From positions 1-23,063 of the IMG/VR virus record IMGVR_UViG_3300029826_000019: a stretch of DNA of 23,063 nt; one strand, given 5' to 3'. Positions 1 through 8,441 of this stretch are shown here, in pieces. Position numbers and translations under genes: made by a program. The first letter of the stretch is position 1, and each line of letters starts with the position of its first letter. Below the pieces are notes generated by a model that had not been told where the DNA came from, searched no databases, and was given only the letters and a program-made list of their open reading frames with translations. Source of the DNA: a virus.

Positions 1-86
1 CATCATGACAGAGCGTCAGATTCACACGAGGCGGAAGAGTAAAGTATTTACCCATTCCAGTGTAAATCTGACGCTCTGTCATGATG
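1..86. repeat. 27-bp inverted repeat at the left edge of the window
   Basis: Bases 1-27 and 60-86 are reverse complements with one mismatch (position 23 against 64), separated by 32 bases. It lies inside the coat reading frame at the extreme end of the sequence. A near-perfect hairpin of this size is not expected inside a capsid gene, so a fold-back or strand-switch assembly artefact is the simplest explanation; a true inversion junction is the alternative. Confidence 0.85.
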
Positions 87-523
87 GTGTCGGCCTCTGC
101 CACAAAATCGAACCCGGTAGAGTTTGATTCGTAGTACATCGTGCCAGTGGTAGCGATCAGATCAGCAATCGTCTTATTCAGATCAGATTGCAGAGTGCTG
201 GCCGCCGCAATAGCAGAACGCTCCATGAATCGAGGGTCTCGCAGATCGTCAACGCGGTATTCCATGAAGTCGTTCTGAGGGGTTCCCAGGGTCAGCGGGT
301 AGTACTGTTCGATTGTTCCGGTTTCCTTTCCGGTCAAATCCCAGCCAGAAATCGACTTGCGTTGCTGTTCCACGGTTCTCCAATACACATTGGATGAGTT
401 TTGGAGAGTGCCAGGGGAAACGTTATCGACATCGGTCAACGCAGTATAGAGGTCGTTGTCCTCCATCTGCTTCATCACTTCATCGAAAAAGGTGGCAATG
501 ATCTTGCCTGTTGAATTAGCCAT
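1..523 (-). CDS. P22-like major capsid (coat) protein, N-terminal part
   Basis: Reads leftward from an ATG at 523 and runs off the window, giving about 174 residues of a protein that in P22 has 430. The segment W-R-T-V-E-Q followed by GWDLTGKETG, a G-x-P-x-NDF block and DDLRDPRF lines up with the same series in the P22 coat protein gp5 (S-S-N-x-x-W, VEQ, GWDLT-K-TG, NDF, DDLRD). Coat subunits assemble on the scaffold into the procapsid shell. It starts 8 bp after the scaffold stop, the P22 gene order. The last 30 or so residues come from an inverted repeat at the window edge and may not be genuine coding sequence. Confidence 0.9.
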   Translation of the reverse strand, partial: MANSTGKIIATFFDEVMKQMEDNDLYTALTDVDNVSPGTLQNSSNVYWRTVEQQRKSISGWDLTGKETGTIEQYYPLTLGTPQNDFMEYRVDDLRDPRFMERSAIAAASTLQSDLNKTIADLIATTGTMYYESNSTGFDFVAEADTIMTERQIYTGMGKYFTLPPRVNLTLCHD

Positions 524-531
524 AAATCACC

Positions 532-1461
532 TTATGTTTTGAGCGTTATGCCCAGCGCCCTCGCCTTTCTCCGAATATCCACCAGCTTGCTAAAATCTTC
601 CTCCTTGTCGTACTGTTCTTGGAGTTTTTTAGCTTCAATAGTGGTATCGGCATCACCTTTCAGTGACTCATCAGGCTCCGGCGCTCGGCTGACTTGTTTT
701 CGCTGCTTGGGTTTCAGTTTTTCGGCCAGGCGCGTCATGTGAGCAATCGCAGATAATCCATTTGGATCTTTTCGCAACAGCCCTTTCAGTTGCTCTCTGG
801 CGGTTTCGTTCGTACCAAGGTAAAAACCAACACGGTCTTTACCTTCACCAACAGAATCAAGAAGATACACCATGCTTCCCTCAACGCCTGTTGCTTCATC
901 GATTTCAGACGTTGCTGTGTTCAGTGCATCAGCTACACGGTCAACTGAGATTTTGTTTTCGCTGGCGAACTTCGCTGCGGCTCCAGCTACACTTTTCGTA
1001 TAGCCTTCAATGCGTTTGCGATATTCTTCCTTCGCGTTTTGGTTTGCAGTCTCAGCCCCTTTATGGCGGTTTTGATAGGTGTCCATATCAGCCCACCATT
1101 TCTTAATCGCCGCGTCATACTGCTCTTTTGTCTCGATCCCATCCTCATACATTTGAGGAAAGGATGGAGCGTCAGAGTGACTTGTTGGAGGCGGAGAGAT
1201 TCGACTTTCAAGCTCTGCAAGGCGCTTTTTAAGCTCCTCGTTTTCGCCTTCTGCCGACTGCGCGCGCTTACGCTGTTTGGCCAGCTTGTGGACCAAAACC
1301 TCTTCTGGTGTGTACTGTTGGCTGGGTTCTGGCTCACCCTCAAGCTCAAGCTCGAATTCACCTTCAAGTTCTGGCTCCTCAGTCTCCACGGATGTTTCTT
1401 GTGGCTCTTGGAAGTCATCCATTTCAGGATTCTGCTCTTGCTCTAAATTTTCCAGTGTCAT
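532..1461 (-). CDS. P22-like scaffolding protein
   Basis: 309 residues, close to P22 gp8 (303). The N-terminal 55 residues are very acidic (many E, D, Q), followed by a charged helical region from about residue 58. The C-terminal third matches gp8: Y/F-x-LG-x-N near residue 215, an M/L-TRL-x-E-x-L-x-x-K block, then a Q-x-S-x-AP-x-P-D segment and a basic helix at the end. Scaffold directs coat assembly into a procapsid and then leaves. It sits between portal (70 bp upstream) and coat (8 bp downstream), as in P22. The basic C-terminal helix would bind coat, as known for gp8. Confidence 0.92.
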   Translation of the reverse strand: MTLENLEQEQNPEMDDFQEPQETSVETEEPELEGEFELELEGEPEPSQQYTPEEVLVHKLAKQRKRAQSAEGENEELKKRLAELESRISPPPTSHSDAPSFPQMYEDGIETKEQYDAAIKKWWADMDTYQNRHKGAETANQNAKEEYRKRIEGYTKSVAGAAAKFASENKISVDRVADALNTATSEIDEATGVEGSMVYLLDSVGEGKDRVGFYLGTNETAREQLKGLLRKDPNGLSAIAHMTRLAEKLKPKQRKQVSRAPEPDESLKGDADTTIEAKKLQEQYDKEEDFSKLVDIRRKARALGITLKT

Positions 1462-1531
1462 AGATTTTCCGCTCTATTTAACGTTATATGGAAACCGCCA
1501 TACTCGGTATAGGGATTTGCGCCCTACTCGC

Positions 1532-3589
1532 TTAGTGAACTCTCATGGATGGCGGCATAAGAACCTGCTGTAGCTTCTGCACGTTATCCAGTTTTGTGCC
1601 CGTAATTTCTTGCAAGGCATGAGTGCTTTTAATGCCAAGATTTTGTATTTCTGCTGCTGTCTTCATGCGCTCGGTTTGTGCTTTAAATGCCTTCACTTGC
1701 ACATCGGCCTGCTTGGTCTGCGCATTTATTTGGTCAGCCTGAGCCTTACCGATTTCTGCCTGAGCAGCCAACAACATCGGGTCCGGCGCTTGATTCTGCT
1801 GTGATTGCTGTGCCTGCTGCAAAAATGCTTTCTCTTCATCTGATTCTGGCTCAATTATGCCCTGCAATATCAACTGCTTCCGCGCATATTCTCGCAAATC
1901 ATCCATTTTTGGACCATCAAGAAGAGTAAGATAAGTCAGCAGAATTATGTTGCCTTCTGGTGTTCCCTGGAGAACGGTAAACAGTTCTTTCAGTTCTGCC
2001 CTGGCTTGTTCTTTTTGCGTCGAGAATGATGGGCCCGGGTCTGCATAAACCTCAAATTTTCCTTTTGAAATGTCATTCAAAACAATATCTTGCTGAGTTT
2101 CTGGGTCGAATACTGTTTCCTGTATCTTTACATCCTTCTCTGTACCATCAGGTAATGTTATATCAACTTCGCGGGGTACATCATAGAGTTCAGCCGCCAT
2201 GGATGCATATATTCTGCCGGCCTGCTTCATGGCAAGCGCGAACGAGTTCTGATAGAGGAACGTCTCCATGTTCTGGAATGATCGCGCCTGCGTGATCTGG
2301 GCATCTGTAACCTGCCCTGACAACATCTGGTTTTGATCCAGCTGGGTTCCAGTAACATCATCCACAGCTCTACGGGTAAGCTCCAATAAGCCTACAATAG
2401 ATTGAGGTATCTGGGGCGGCGGAGAAGTCGCAATGGGGCCGGGAGGGTATGGCTGCCCTGTCAATTTACTGACCTCATTCAGCTGACGATAGGGAAGGTC
2501 TTCGCCGGCTTGAGTCCAATAGATTTCCTGACCCTGTATTTGCCCAGGATAGAAGACAGGCTTTTCCCGTGGTGTGGTTGCTACTGTACCGGCCGTATAA
2601 CTCATAGACCAGTTATGCAGCCTTTGGGCATCTTGAGCGTCCCAGTAGATCCCACGCCAAATCTCCCGGCCTTCTACCCTGGACCAATCCCCATAAACAG
2701 GAACTACAGGGATGTGCTCGCCTGGCACCCGCTGAGTTTTTAGAATGCTTTTGCCATCAACTAGATATTTGGTAACAATCCAGCGATCCTTGAACTTTTG
2801 CCCAATCTGTTGAAATCCGCCCTGCTCCATTTCGTCAATCACGTCTTTGACTTTGCTGGCATACACGGCCATGGTCTGGCCCAGTGGATCTTCGAAAATT
2901 AGGACTTTTTCGCGCTTCTTTTCCTTGAAGTAGAATTCAGCTACTTTTACTTGGTCTTTGCTTGAACCCCAAAAGAAAACATTGGATGTATTGGGGTCTT
3001 TGAAGGGCGATGGGCTTTCTTCATATGTTAACTTGTTTTCCTGGCAATACTGTTTCCAGCCATCCTTTGTGAATGTTGAAAGTACTGCGCACCAGCGGGC
3101 ATCAGATTTATCCTTTTTCTTTGCATTTGCATCCCAATAAACAACGTTATTCGCCTCATTGATTGGCTCAGCGCGAATCCGCTGATAGTTGTTCATATCA
3201 TCAAACTGGGATTCGTATTCCGTTACATATCGGAATGCCCCATATCCACAATCCACCTGATCCTGAAGGGCTGTTTCAATAGCTTCCTCTGACCTCAGCA
3301 TGTCAGCTCGATACATCCCTGAAAGCGTTTCTGCCGCATCAGGATCAGCACCGTCTTTTGCCTTGAATGTAATGTCAATAGGATTTGACCACAGTTCAGC
3401 AAGAATGCGATTACGCTTCGATTTGATTAGGTCGAACGTCCCCCTAAAGTCGGCGTTAACATCCTGCCCTATAATGTCATCCCATTGGCTAATACGGCCA
3501 AATACCAACATGTTACTGGCTTCTTCACGGGTTGCGCTCGTGCTTGAATCAGCAGCATCAACGAGTTTTTTGATTTGCTCTAAATCCAT
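1532..3589 (-). CDS. P22-like portal protein
   Basis: 685 residues, against 725 for P22 gp1. It forms the dodecameric ring at the single capsid vertex through which DNA enters and leaves. Matches to gp1 run the whole length: RISQWDD near residue 32, NPID then KDGADPDAA near 70-85, SGMYR-x-DM, DKSDARWC near 160, GEHIPVVPVYG near 285, VLNDI and DPGPSFS near 510-525, and LLTYLTLLDG near 555. The end is Q/A-rich and helical, like the gp1 barrel. It overlaps the terminase gene by 32 bp, implying coupled translation. The slightly short C terminus suggests a shorter barrel. Confidence 0.95.
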   Translation of the reverse strand: MDLEQIKKLVDAADSSTSATREEASNMLVFGRISQWDDIIGQDVNADFRGTFDLIKSKRNRILAELWSNPIDITFKAKDGADPDAAETLSGMYRADMLRSEEAIETALQDQVDCGYGAFRYVTEYESQFDDMNNYQRIRAEPINEANNVVYWDANAKKKDKSDARWCAVLSTFTKDGWKQYCQENKLTYEESPSPFKDPNTSNVFFWGSSKDQVKVAEFYFKEKKREKVLIFEDPLGQTMAVYASKVKDVIDEMEQGGFQQIGQKFKDRWIVTKYLVDGKSILKTQRVPGEHIPVVPVYGDWSRVEGREIWRGIYWDAQDAQRLHNWSMSYTAGTVATTPREKPVFYPGQIQGQEIYWTQAGEDLPYRQLNEVSKLTGQPYPPGPIATSPPPQIPQSIVGLLELTRRAVDDVTGTQLDQNQMLSGQVTDAQITQARSFQNMETFLYQNSFALAMKQAGRIYASMAAELYDVPREVDITLPDGTEKDVKIQETVFDPETQQDIVLNDISKGKFEVYADPGPSFSTQKEQARAELKELFTVLQGTPEGNIILLTYLTLLDGPKMDDLREYARKQLILQGIIEPESDEEKAFLQQAQQSQQNQAPDPMLLAAQAEIGKAQADQINAQTKQADVQVKAFKAQTERMKTAAEIQNLGIKSTHALQEITGTKLDNVQKLQQVLMPPSMRVH

Positions 3590-5090
3590 TCCGCGAACCC
3601 ATAGGCCTTATTGGTGGAGGGACATATGTTTCTTGAACAACCGAATGAATGCGACCTGCAAGCGCGCCCATTGCGATATACTGAAGTGCATCATGAGGAT
3701 GAGAATATAAATTCTTTTCTGGCTCCTCCTTGTATCTCGCATCACCAGAGACGTTGAGAAGTCGGTATTTATAACCACCCTGGAATCCTTTTCTGATAAT
3801 CTTGCAGCGCCTATCTATAACCAAGCCGGGCTGCCCATCAACCATTTTTGTCAGATAGTGTCTTACTGACTCTGTACGCTTCACAATGATATTGCTTGGC
3901 GCTCCTTCTGTCAGAAATCCCATTTCCAAAGGAACGGTTTGTTCTTCGTCATCTGTTGAAATGTCATTCAAGATGTTAAGCGATGCTTTTGCCTCTGTTT
4001 CGTGTCTGATCTTTCCAGCCGGATCAGCCATGGAAAGCCCAATACTTGCAATAGAGTATTTCTGGGCTAAAAAAGGTTTTACCACGTCTCTGGCGAACTG
4101 TTTTACGCCCATATCTGTTGCGGCAAGTTCATCTATTATTCTCAGTTGTCCCCTGTCAGTAATCTGAACAATTACTATACAGGGAGTTAGCCCAAAATCC
4201 CATCCTATGCCGATGGGCAAATGAGGAAGGAAGTTAACGCCTGACTCTGGGCAATGGACAAGATCATTGTATTCTGGGTAAACAGGCTTCCCATCGACTA
4301 CCAAACCATACTCGTTGCCCAGGTTCACCGAAATCCAGTCAGATGATTTTCCAGCCATACCCTTTTCATAATACCCGGGCGGAAGGTTACTCAGATTCTC
4401 GGCGTTCGGGTTAGGCTCAAATATCGGTTGCCCCAATTCGTTTTTCCTGTCGGTCCTGATAACCCCGCCAGGCTGACGATAGAAATCCCAACCTTCCGGA
4501 TGATCTTCCTCGGCTAGCTTATAATACCAGTGAACATCATCAGGGGCGTTAGTATCGCCAATCATTCCGTGCCAAGTAGGGCCAATACCGCCAGTAGCCA
4601 TCGATGGGTATCGTCCATGCCGAAGATCAGCCATGTCAACGACCGCTTTGGGTAATTCTTTAACCTCATTCAGCCAGAACCCTGTGGCTTGCGCTCCGCG
4701 TAATTTTTTAACATGCTCAGGCCTATCAAGAGCGAGAAAAATTACCTCAGTTTGAACCATTGTGCCGTCATCAAGCCTAAATTGCGCTTTCCATGATGGA
4801 GGTTCCTTGTTTCCTGCCTTAAAAGTTCCGAGATCACCAAAAAGACCAGTCCAGTCCTTAATTGTCGTTGAAAACAGTTCAGAATATGTGTTCCTGATGG
4901 CAATCCATCTGGTTGGCCGAATTCCTTCTTTGTTTGGCTCCTGCTCCGTCATTAGCTTTATGATTTTTTGGCAAGCCTGAATGGTTTTACCTGAACCAAG
5001 CGGCCCCATGATAAAACTTACCCTAGCTCTCGATCTATGGAATTTCGCAAGGACTTCACCCTGCGCTTTCATCCTGATCTGTGTCTGCAT
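3558..5090 (-). CDS. Terminase large subunit (packaging ATPase and nuclease)
   Basis: 510 residues. The N-terminal ATPase has a Walker A loop GPLGSGKT at 29-36 and a Walker B-type FWLNEVKE near 138-145. The C-terminal RNase H-like nuclease shows three spaced acidic residues: D298 in GIGWDFG, D356 in SMADPAG and D467 in HPHDALQY. The enzyme cuts concatemeric DNA and pumps it into the procapsid through the portal. It overlaps the small terminase by 35 bp and the portal by 32 bp, forming a tightly coupled packaging module. I kept the ATG at 5090; an ATG six codons on (5072) is possible. Confidence 0.95.
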   Translation of the reverse strand: MQTQIRMKAQGEVLAKFHRSRARVSFIMGPLGSGKTIQACQKIIKLMTEQEPNKEGIRPTRWIAIRNTYSELFSTTIKDWTGLFGDLGTFKAGNKEPPSWKAQFRLDDGTMVQTEVIFLALDRPEHVKKLRGAQATGFWLNEVKELPKAVVDMADLRHGRYPSMATGGIGPTWHGMIGDTNAPDDVHWYYKLAEEDHPEGWDFYRQPGGVIRTDRKNELGQPIFEPNPNAENLSNLPPGYYEKGMAGKSSDWISVNLGNEYGLVVDGKPVYPEYNDLVHCPESGVNFLPHLPIGIGWDFGLTPCIVIVQITDRGQLRIIDELAATDMGVKQFARDVVKPFLAQKYSIASIGLSMADPAGKIRHETEAKASLNILNDISTDDEEQTVPLEMGFLTEGAPSNIIVKRTESVRHYLTKMVDGQPGLVIDRRCKIIRKGFQGGYKYRLLNVSGDARYKEEPEKNLYSHPHDALQYIAMGALAGRIHSVVQETYVPPPIRPMGSRNGFRANQKTR

Positions 5091-5505
5091 CTTCGCCCGT
5101 CAGGTCAATGATTTTAACGGTTTTAACGTTAACATCGTGCTCTTGCTTGTCTCGCCACTCATCCGGGCGTCGATTCTTGAGCCAGAAAATAGCTGCAACA
5201 GTATCAGGAGGGTAGTGTTTAACGGTAGGAACCACCATAGGCTCCCCATTATTGTTGAAAATCTTATCTTCAGGGCAACTGTAGCCTGTGGCTCGTTCAT
5301 ACAGAGACCTAACGACCCTTTCGTCAGCCTCGGCCTTCCACTTATCCAGCATTTCTTTGAATTCTGGATGCGCGTTCTGCCAACGATACCAGGTTGCAAT
5401 CCCGACATCGAAAAATTCAGCCAAGTCATTGTTAGTGAGGCCTAGCTTTGCTAGCTTTTCTACTTTTGATAGGTCAATGCCATCAAACTTTGAATTTTGG
5501 CCCAT
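5056..5505 (-). CDS. Terminase small subunit
   Basis: 149 residues. The N terminus (about 10-45) reads as a helix-turn-helix: LAKLGLTNNDLAEFFDV then TWYRWQNAHPEF, typical of DNA-recognising small terminases. After it comes the common E-x-x-LYERATGYSCPE-x-K segment (about 85-100), then PPD-x-x-A-x-x-FWLKNRRP-x-EWRDK (about 115-135), a signature of phage TerS families. The tail is acidic. The ATG shares one base with the stop of the upstream gene (TAATG). It should bind the packaging site and recruit the large subunit. Confidence 0.92.
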   Translation of the reverse strand: MGQNSKFDGIDLSKVEKLAKLGLTNNDLAEFFDVGIATWYRWQNAHPEFKEMLDKWKAEADERVVRSLYERATGYSCPEDKIFNNNGEPMVVPTVKHYPPDTVAAIFWLKNRRPDEWRDKQEHDVNVKTVKIIDLTGEDADTDQDESAG

Positions 5506-5723
5506 TACTTCTTGCCTTTCTTTTTACCAAGTACTTTATTTGCCTTGGCGTCAATCTTTGCTTTTGTGCTTGGAGAAATGTTGCCTTTCTTTTCCTGCTG
5601 CGCGGCTCGTGCCTTTGCATTGGCCGCGTGCGACTTGTCTGGCATAGGGTACTTTCGGCTTCCAGGCATCCCAAAATCAGCTTTTGGCAGAGACTTTCGC
5701 TTTTTGGTAGTTAGTTTTGCCAT
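5505..5723 (-). CDS. Small lysine-rich phage protein with LPKADFG / RKYPMPD motif
   Basis: 72 residues, strongly basic. Residues about 12-40 carry LP-K-x-DFG-x-PGSRKYPMPD-x-SHA-x-NAKARAA, a motif I recognise from many small phage proteins next to head genes, where the usual form is F-A-x-P-x-x-R-x-YPI-x-D-x-x-HA-x-NA. The rest is K/A/G-rich with a KKKGKK end. Its exact role is not known to me; the charge suggests contact with DNA or the capsid interior. The stop overlaps the TerS start. Confidence 0.75.
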   Translation of the reverse strand: MAKLTTKKRKSLPKADFGMPGSRKYPMPDKSHAANAKARAAQQEKKGNISPSTKAKIDAKANKVLGKKKGKK

Positions 5724-5730
5724 GATAGCC

Positions 5731-6063
5731 TCACGCTGGTGTATAAACTGTTGAGCCGTTGTAATCGACCCAGGAGGATGTTGCAGCAGATCCAGACGAC
5801 CACAAGGGCTGGAGCGTAGTTGAATTGAATACCGGCTTACCCAGGTATTTATCTGTAGTGTTTATAGAACTGGCTGCATCTTCGAAATTGGCCGTTGTTG
5901 CGGTCGCAGCTGAACTAATCGCGTCAGAAATTAGGCCATTTATCCATGTTTGCAGTGTGGAAATAGTGGTCTTTTTTAGGTTACCGCTACGTACAATGGG
6001 AATCTGGTCTGATGTCTGAGTGTCGGTAACAACAGGATATGCTGTTGAGGTAATGTCGCTCAT
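5731..6063 (-). CDS. Small virion-associated protein (putative)
   Basis: 110 residues. The N terminus repeats polar Thr/Ser stretches with a hydrophobic centre (L-x-T-W-I-N-G-L near 40). The C terminus (about 75-110) has LGKPVFNSTT, then W-x-SGSAATSSWVDYNG and TPA at the end. That ending resembles the terminal stretch of several phage tail or fibre-associated proteins, where K-x-x-x-V-x-D-T-T is followed by SGSA-A-x-x-W. No enzyme motif is present. Its ATG overlaps the stop of the upstream gene by a base, so it is part of the late operon. Function is not established. Confidence 0.6.
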   Translation of the reverse strand: MSDITSTAYPVVTDTQTSDQIPIVRSGNLKKTTISTLQTWINGLISDAISSAATATTANFEDAASSINTTDKYLGKPVFNSTTLQPLWSSGSAATSSWVDYNGSTVYTPA

Positions 6064-6371
6064 TACTCACACTCAACTATGTTGATAGTTGCTGAAGATC
6101 CGATGTAAGCAATATGCGTATCTGTTGATTTAAGCCGCAGAAGGTCGGTCATTCCACTTTGAAACAACATCCCGGTTGTATTCGTTACAGATACAGAGCT
6201 ATTACCTACTGCAATTCGTGCGTCTGCGCCTTTAACTGATACTCTAACCGCCTGACAATTATCATTTTCAATTGCATATTGAGCAGCGGATGCTCCACCT
6301 GTAACATCGGAACCCGAAATCATCCGAATTCCCATATCGTATGTATATGAAGGATTATCTGGATTTGACAT
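6063..6371 (-). CDS. Small beta-rich virion protein (putative decoration type)
   Basis: 102 residues, no signal peptide. From about residue 35 the pattern is alternating hydrophobic beta strands: QAVRVSVKG, ARIAVG-x-SSVSVT, a GMLFQSGM turn, LLRLKSTDTHIAYIGSS, then ATINIVE. I recall this layout (A-V-R-x-x, Y-I-A-x-G, T-x-x-x-x-F-L-P-x-G, IA-x-I-x-x-S-G-x-x-x-I/L) from small phage proteins near head genes that may decorate the shell. This is family resemblance from memory, not proof. It overlaps both neighbours slightly. Confidence 0.6.
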   Translation of the reverse strand: MSNPDNPSYTYDMGIRMISGSDVTGGASAAQYAIENDNCQAVRVSVKGADARIAVGNSSVSVTNTTGMLFQSGMTDLLRLKSTDTHIAYIGSSATINIVECE

Positions 6372-6594
6372 CGCTGCCCCCTTTGAACCTCAGTTCCTCG
6401 TGGCGCTTAGTTAGCTTTTGTTGGCTGGCAAGAAGTTTCTGTCGTTTTTTCGTGATTGCTTTTATTTTCTGCTCAATTTTAAAAAGCTCACCACTTTTCC
6501 ATCCATAGGATATGGAAGATCCTAATGAATATCTGAAAAAATAGGCAGCTATCGAAATAGCAAAAATAATAGCTCCGACAATGTAGTATGTCAT
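6355..6594 (-). CDS. Small membrane-anchored coiled-coil protein
   Basis: 79 residues. One N-terminal membrane segment (about 3-20, IVGAIIFAISIAAYFF) is followed by a short turn and a charged helix (about 38-70) with heptad-like K/E/Q and I/L, suggestive of a coiled coil. This resembles the build of i-spanins or other lysis accessory proteins, but the gene lies in the virion block and no partner lipoprotein was found. The start overlaps the upstream stop (ATGA) and the end overlaps the next gene by 17 bp. Function unknown. Confidence 0.7.
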   Translation of the reverse strand: MTYYIVGAIIFAISIAAYFFRYSLGSSISYGWKSGELFKIEQKIKAITKKRQKLLASQQKLTKRHEELRFKGGSDVKSR

Positions 6595-6938
6595 GGCGTT
6601 GTCTCAATCGTTGGAGTTCCGAATATTTCTCTACTTTTAATGCCTGGTGCGTTTTTCATATATCGCCTCAGTTCTCTGTTCCATTGTGCCTCGTTGTGCG
6701 CTTCTTCCAGCATTTTTTTATCACTACCGAGCCCAACAGGAATTCCTGCTCTCATTAGGATTGCCTGATCTGTCAGGTTTTGTCTTTGCCTCTGTTCATT
6801 TTCGATAATGAGCGCTTGCTGGTTAAGCGCAATAGAAAGCGACTTTGCCACTTCTGGAGGAAAATCAGCTGAAATTTTACCGTTTATCAACATAACTATT
6901 CTTTCGTTATGAATAATAAATCTGATTGCTTCTTTCAT
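6591..6938 (-). CDS. Conserved-type phage protein of unknown function
   Basis: 115 residues, soluble. The start (IRFIIHNERIVMLINGK) forms beta strands and is followed by ADFPPEVAKSLSIALNQQA and a helical, Q/E/R-rich stretch to about residue 58. The rest has RAGIP-x-GLG and a REIFGTP-x-IE end. Small phage proteins with a short strand pair followed by P-x-x-A-x-x-L-x-x-AL-x-x-QA and a charged helix are common near head genes, but I know no function. It overlaps its neighbours by 4 bp on each side, so it is translated with them. Confidence 0.7.
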   Translation of the reverse strand: MKEAIRFIIHNERIVMLINGKISADFPPEVAKSLSIALNQQALIIENEQRQRQNLTDQAILMRAGIPVGLGSDKKMLEEAHNEAQWNRELRRYMKNAPGIKSREIFGTPTIETTP

Positions 6939-7342
6939 AATTTGAAAATCTTATTAGATCCACTATCCCATGTCACCGTGATATCTCCACCATTTGGCGT
7001 TACCGGAAGCCCTGTTGCAGTATCAATATCGAACACCAAAATACTTGTTGATCCTGTCCCGGTATCTTGATAGCACACTATCTGCTCTGCTGATGAACCA
7101 GTTACTGCTGAAAATGTAACATCCGCAGCATCAGCCACTCCAGCGCTAACTGTTTTAGATGCAAGAGCGCTTGATGTTGCCACAATTGCCCCAGAAGTGA
7201 TCGCTGATAGATATTGATCTGTGGCAAGAACAGGTGTATAGGTTCCAGTGTCAATAAGATTTATTTTTAGAGTATCTGTTCCCCATGCCAGGGCTCCGGA
7301 TAAAAACGATTCTCTACCGTAATCAAATAATGCATTTGCCAT
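6935..7342 (-). CDS. Small beta-sandwich-like virion protein
   Basis: 135 residues. Recognisable layout: MANALFDYGRESFLSG at the start, a W-G-T-D-T-LKINLIDTGTY block, then LA-SKTVSAGVADAADVTF, a strand with EQIVCYQDTG, and GLPVTPNGGDITVTWD-x-G-x-NKIFKL at the end. The same scheme occurs in many phage structural-region proteins (F-x-x-G-x-I-x-W-x-x-D-x-I-x-V-x-L-x-D at the start, TPNGGD-x-x-x-x-W near the end), usually annotated as hypothetical or virion. The function is not known. It is 1 bp from the preceding DNRLRE-type gene. Confidence 0.75.
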   Translation of the reverse strand: MANALFDYGRESFLSGALAWGTDTLKINLIDTGTYTPVLATDQYLSAITSGAIVATSSALASKTVSAGVADAADVTFSAVTGSSAEQIVCYQDTGTGSTSILVFDIDTATGLPVTPNGGDITVTWDSGSNKIFKL

Positions 7343-7343
7343 G

Positions 7344-8441
7344 TCAATTAACTCTCGTTGGATAGCGTCTTGCTACATGTGCTCGAACAAGCGTAAGGCT
7401 TCCAGCAATGATTGTTCCGCCGCTTAAATATGCGGCACCGAATGCTTCCGAGCTGCTTATCCCGGATGGCTGAATGACAATTGTTCCTGGTGCTACATTT
7501 GTTAATCCAAACAACTCCAATGAATCAATGCTTGATGGTGCGATTATATAGCTTGATGTTAAAACTGCTAAACCGAATGCTTCTTGCGTGCTAATTCCTG
7601 ATGGCAGAATAAATACACCGCCAGGCGCAAGGCTCAATGCGCCAAATATCTCTTGTGATGCAATCGCAGATGGTAAAACAAAAACTCCTCCATTCACGAT
7701 AGATAGCACACCAAACGCTTCTATTGACGAAATGCCAGCAGGAATAATGGTTACAGATCCAACGGATAACGATTGTGAACCAAATGATTCTGAGCTTGAA
7801 ATTCCTGTTGGTGAAACTGTTGTTCCTCCGCCACCAGAAGTATAAACAACTACTAGCTCAGGACGTTGTCCGTCTGTTCCTTCGGACGTTGTAAATCTTA
7901 TAAAATTGGAATCGTTGCCGGCGTCTTGTCGGCAGAAATGCACTCCCTCATTTGCTATTGATCCATCTATCCAACCCTGAACTAATGACGTAACATCCCA
8001 TGAATAATAACCATGGCTGCTTCCATTAACAGATGTATACGATTCTGCTGTTGAGTTCTGGTCTATTCCTGATCCCAAACAACCGGCTATATTCCAGGCG
8101 TTTGTTCCGTCATATGTATTCCAATTTGCTCCGCTATTTGTCCATGACTGTATGACATTAAAAGCGTCTATGTAGTAACTACCACTTCCAGAATTACAAT
8201 ATAGATAAATGGTGGCCGAGGTTATTGTCGCGCCTGTAGGTATGTTTGAAACACCAGTGAATTTTACAAGGGCGTTAGTGTGGTCAGAAGGTTGGTACTT
8301 AGTAACCTCCATTGAGGTGAAGGTTGAATAGTTTGTTGTCAGATAGCTCTGTTTTAGCTGTAGATCATCTACGCCGGTGTATAGATTATCTGCCGTTGCA
8401 TTCTGTGCCGTGCTATTAGCCGTTATAACATCAGTAGTCAT
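7344..8441 (-). CDS. DNRLRE-domain protein with six C-terminal repeats
   Basis: 365 residues. Residues about 15-200 look like a DNRLRE-type beta domain: ALVKFTGVSNIPTGATITSATIYLY, then a W-T-x-SG-x-NWNTYDG stretch, a Y-SWDVTSLVQGW block and an R-PELVVVYT end. Such domains occur in extracellular and virion proteins. A glycine hinge (about 203-206) leads to six units of about 23 residues with the core P-S/T-G-IS-S-x-E-x-FG, then small hydrophobic residues. The end is basic (RRYPTRVN). The most likely role is a surface or fibre-like virion protein; binding to host or glycan is inference. No signal peptide. Confidence 0.75.
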   Translation of the reverse strand: MTTDVITANSTAQNATADNLYTGVDDLQLKQSYLTTNYSTFTSMEVTKYQPSDHTNALVKFTGVSNIPTGATITSATIYLYCNSGSGSYYIDAFNVIQSWTNSGANWNTYDGTNAWNIAGCLGSGIDQNSTAESYTSVNGSSHGYYSWDVTSLVQGWIDGSIANEGVHFCRQDAGNDSNFIRFTTSEGTDGQRPELVVVYTSGGGGTTVSPTGISSSESFGSQSLSVGSVTIIPAGISSIEAFGVLSIVNGGVFVLPSAIASQEIFGALSLAPGGVFILPSGISTQEAFGLAVLTSSYIIAPSSIDSLELFGLTNVAPGTIVIQPSGISSSEAFGAAYLSGGTIIAGSLTLVRAHVARRYPTRVN

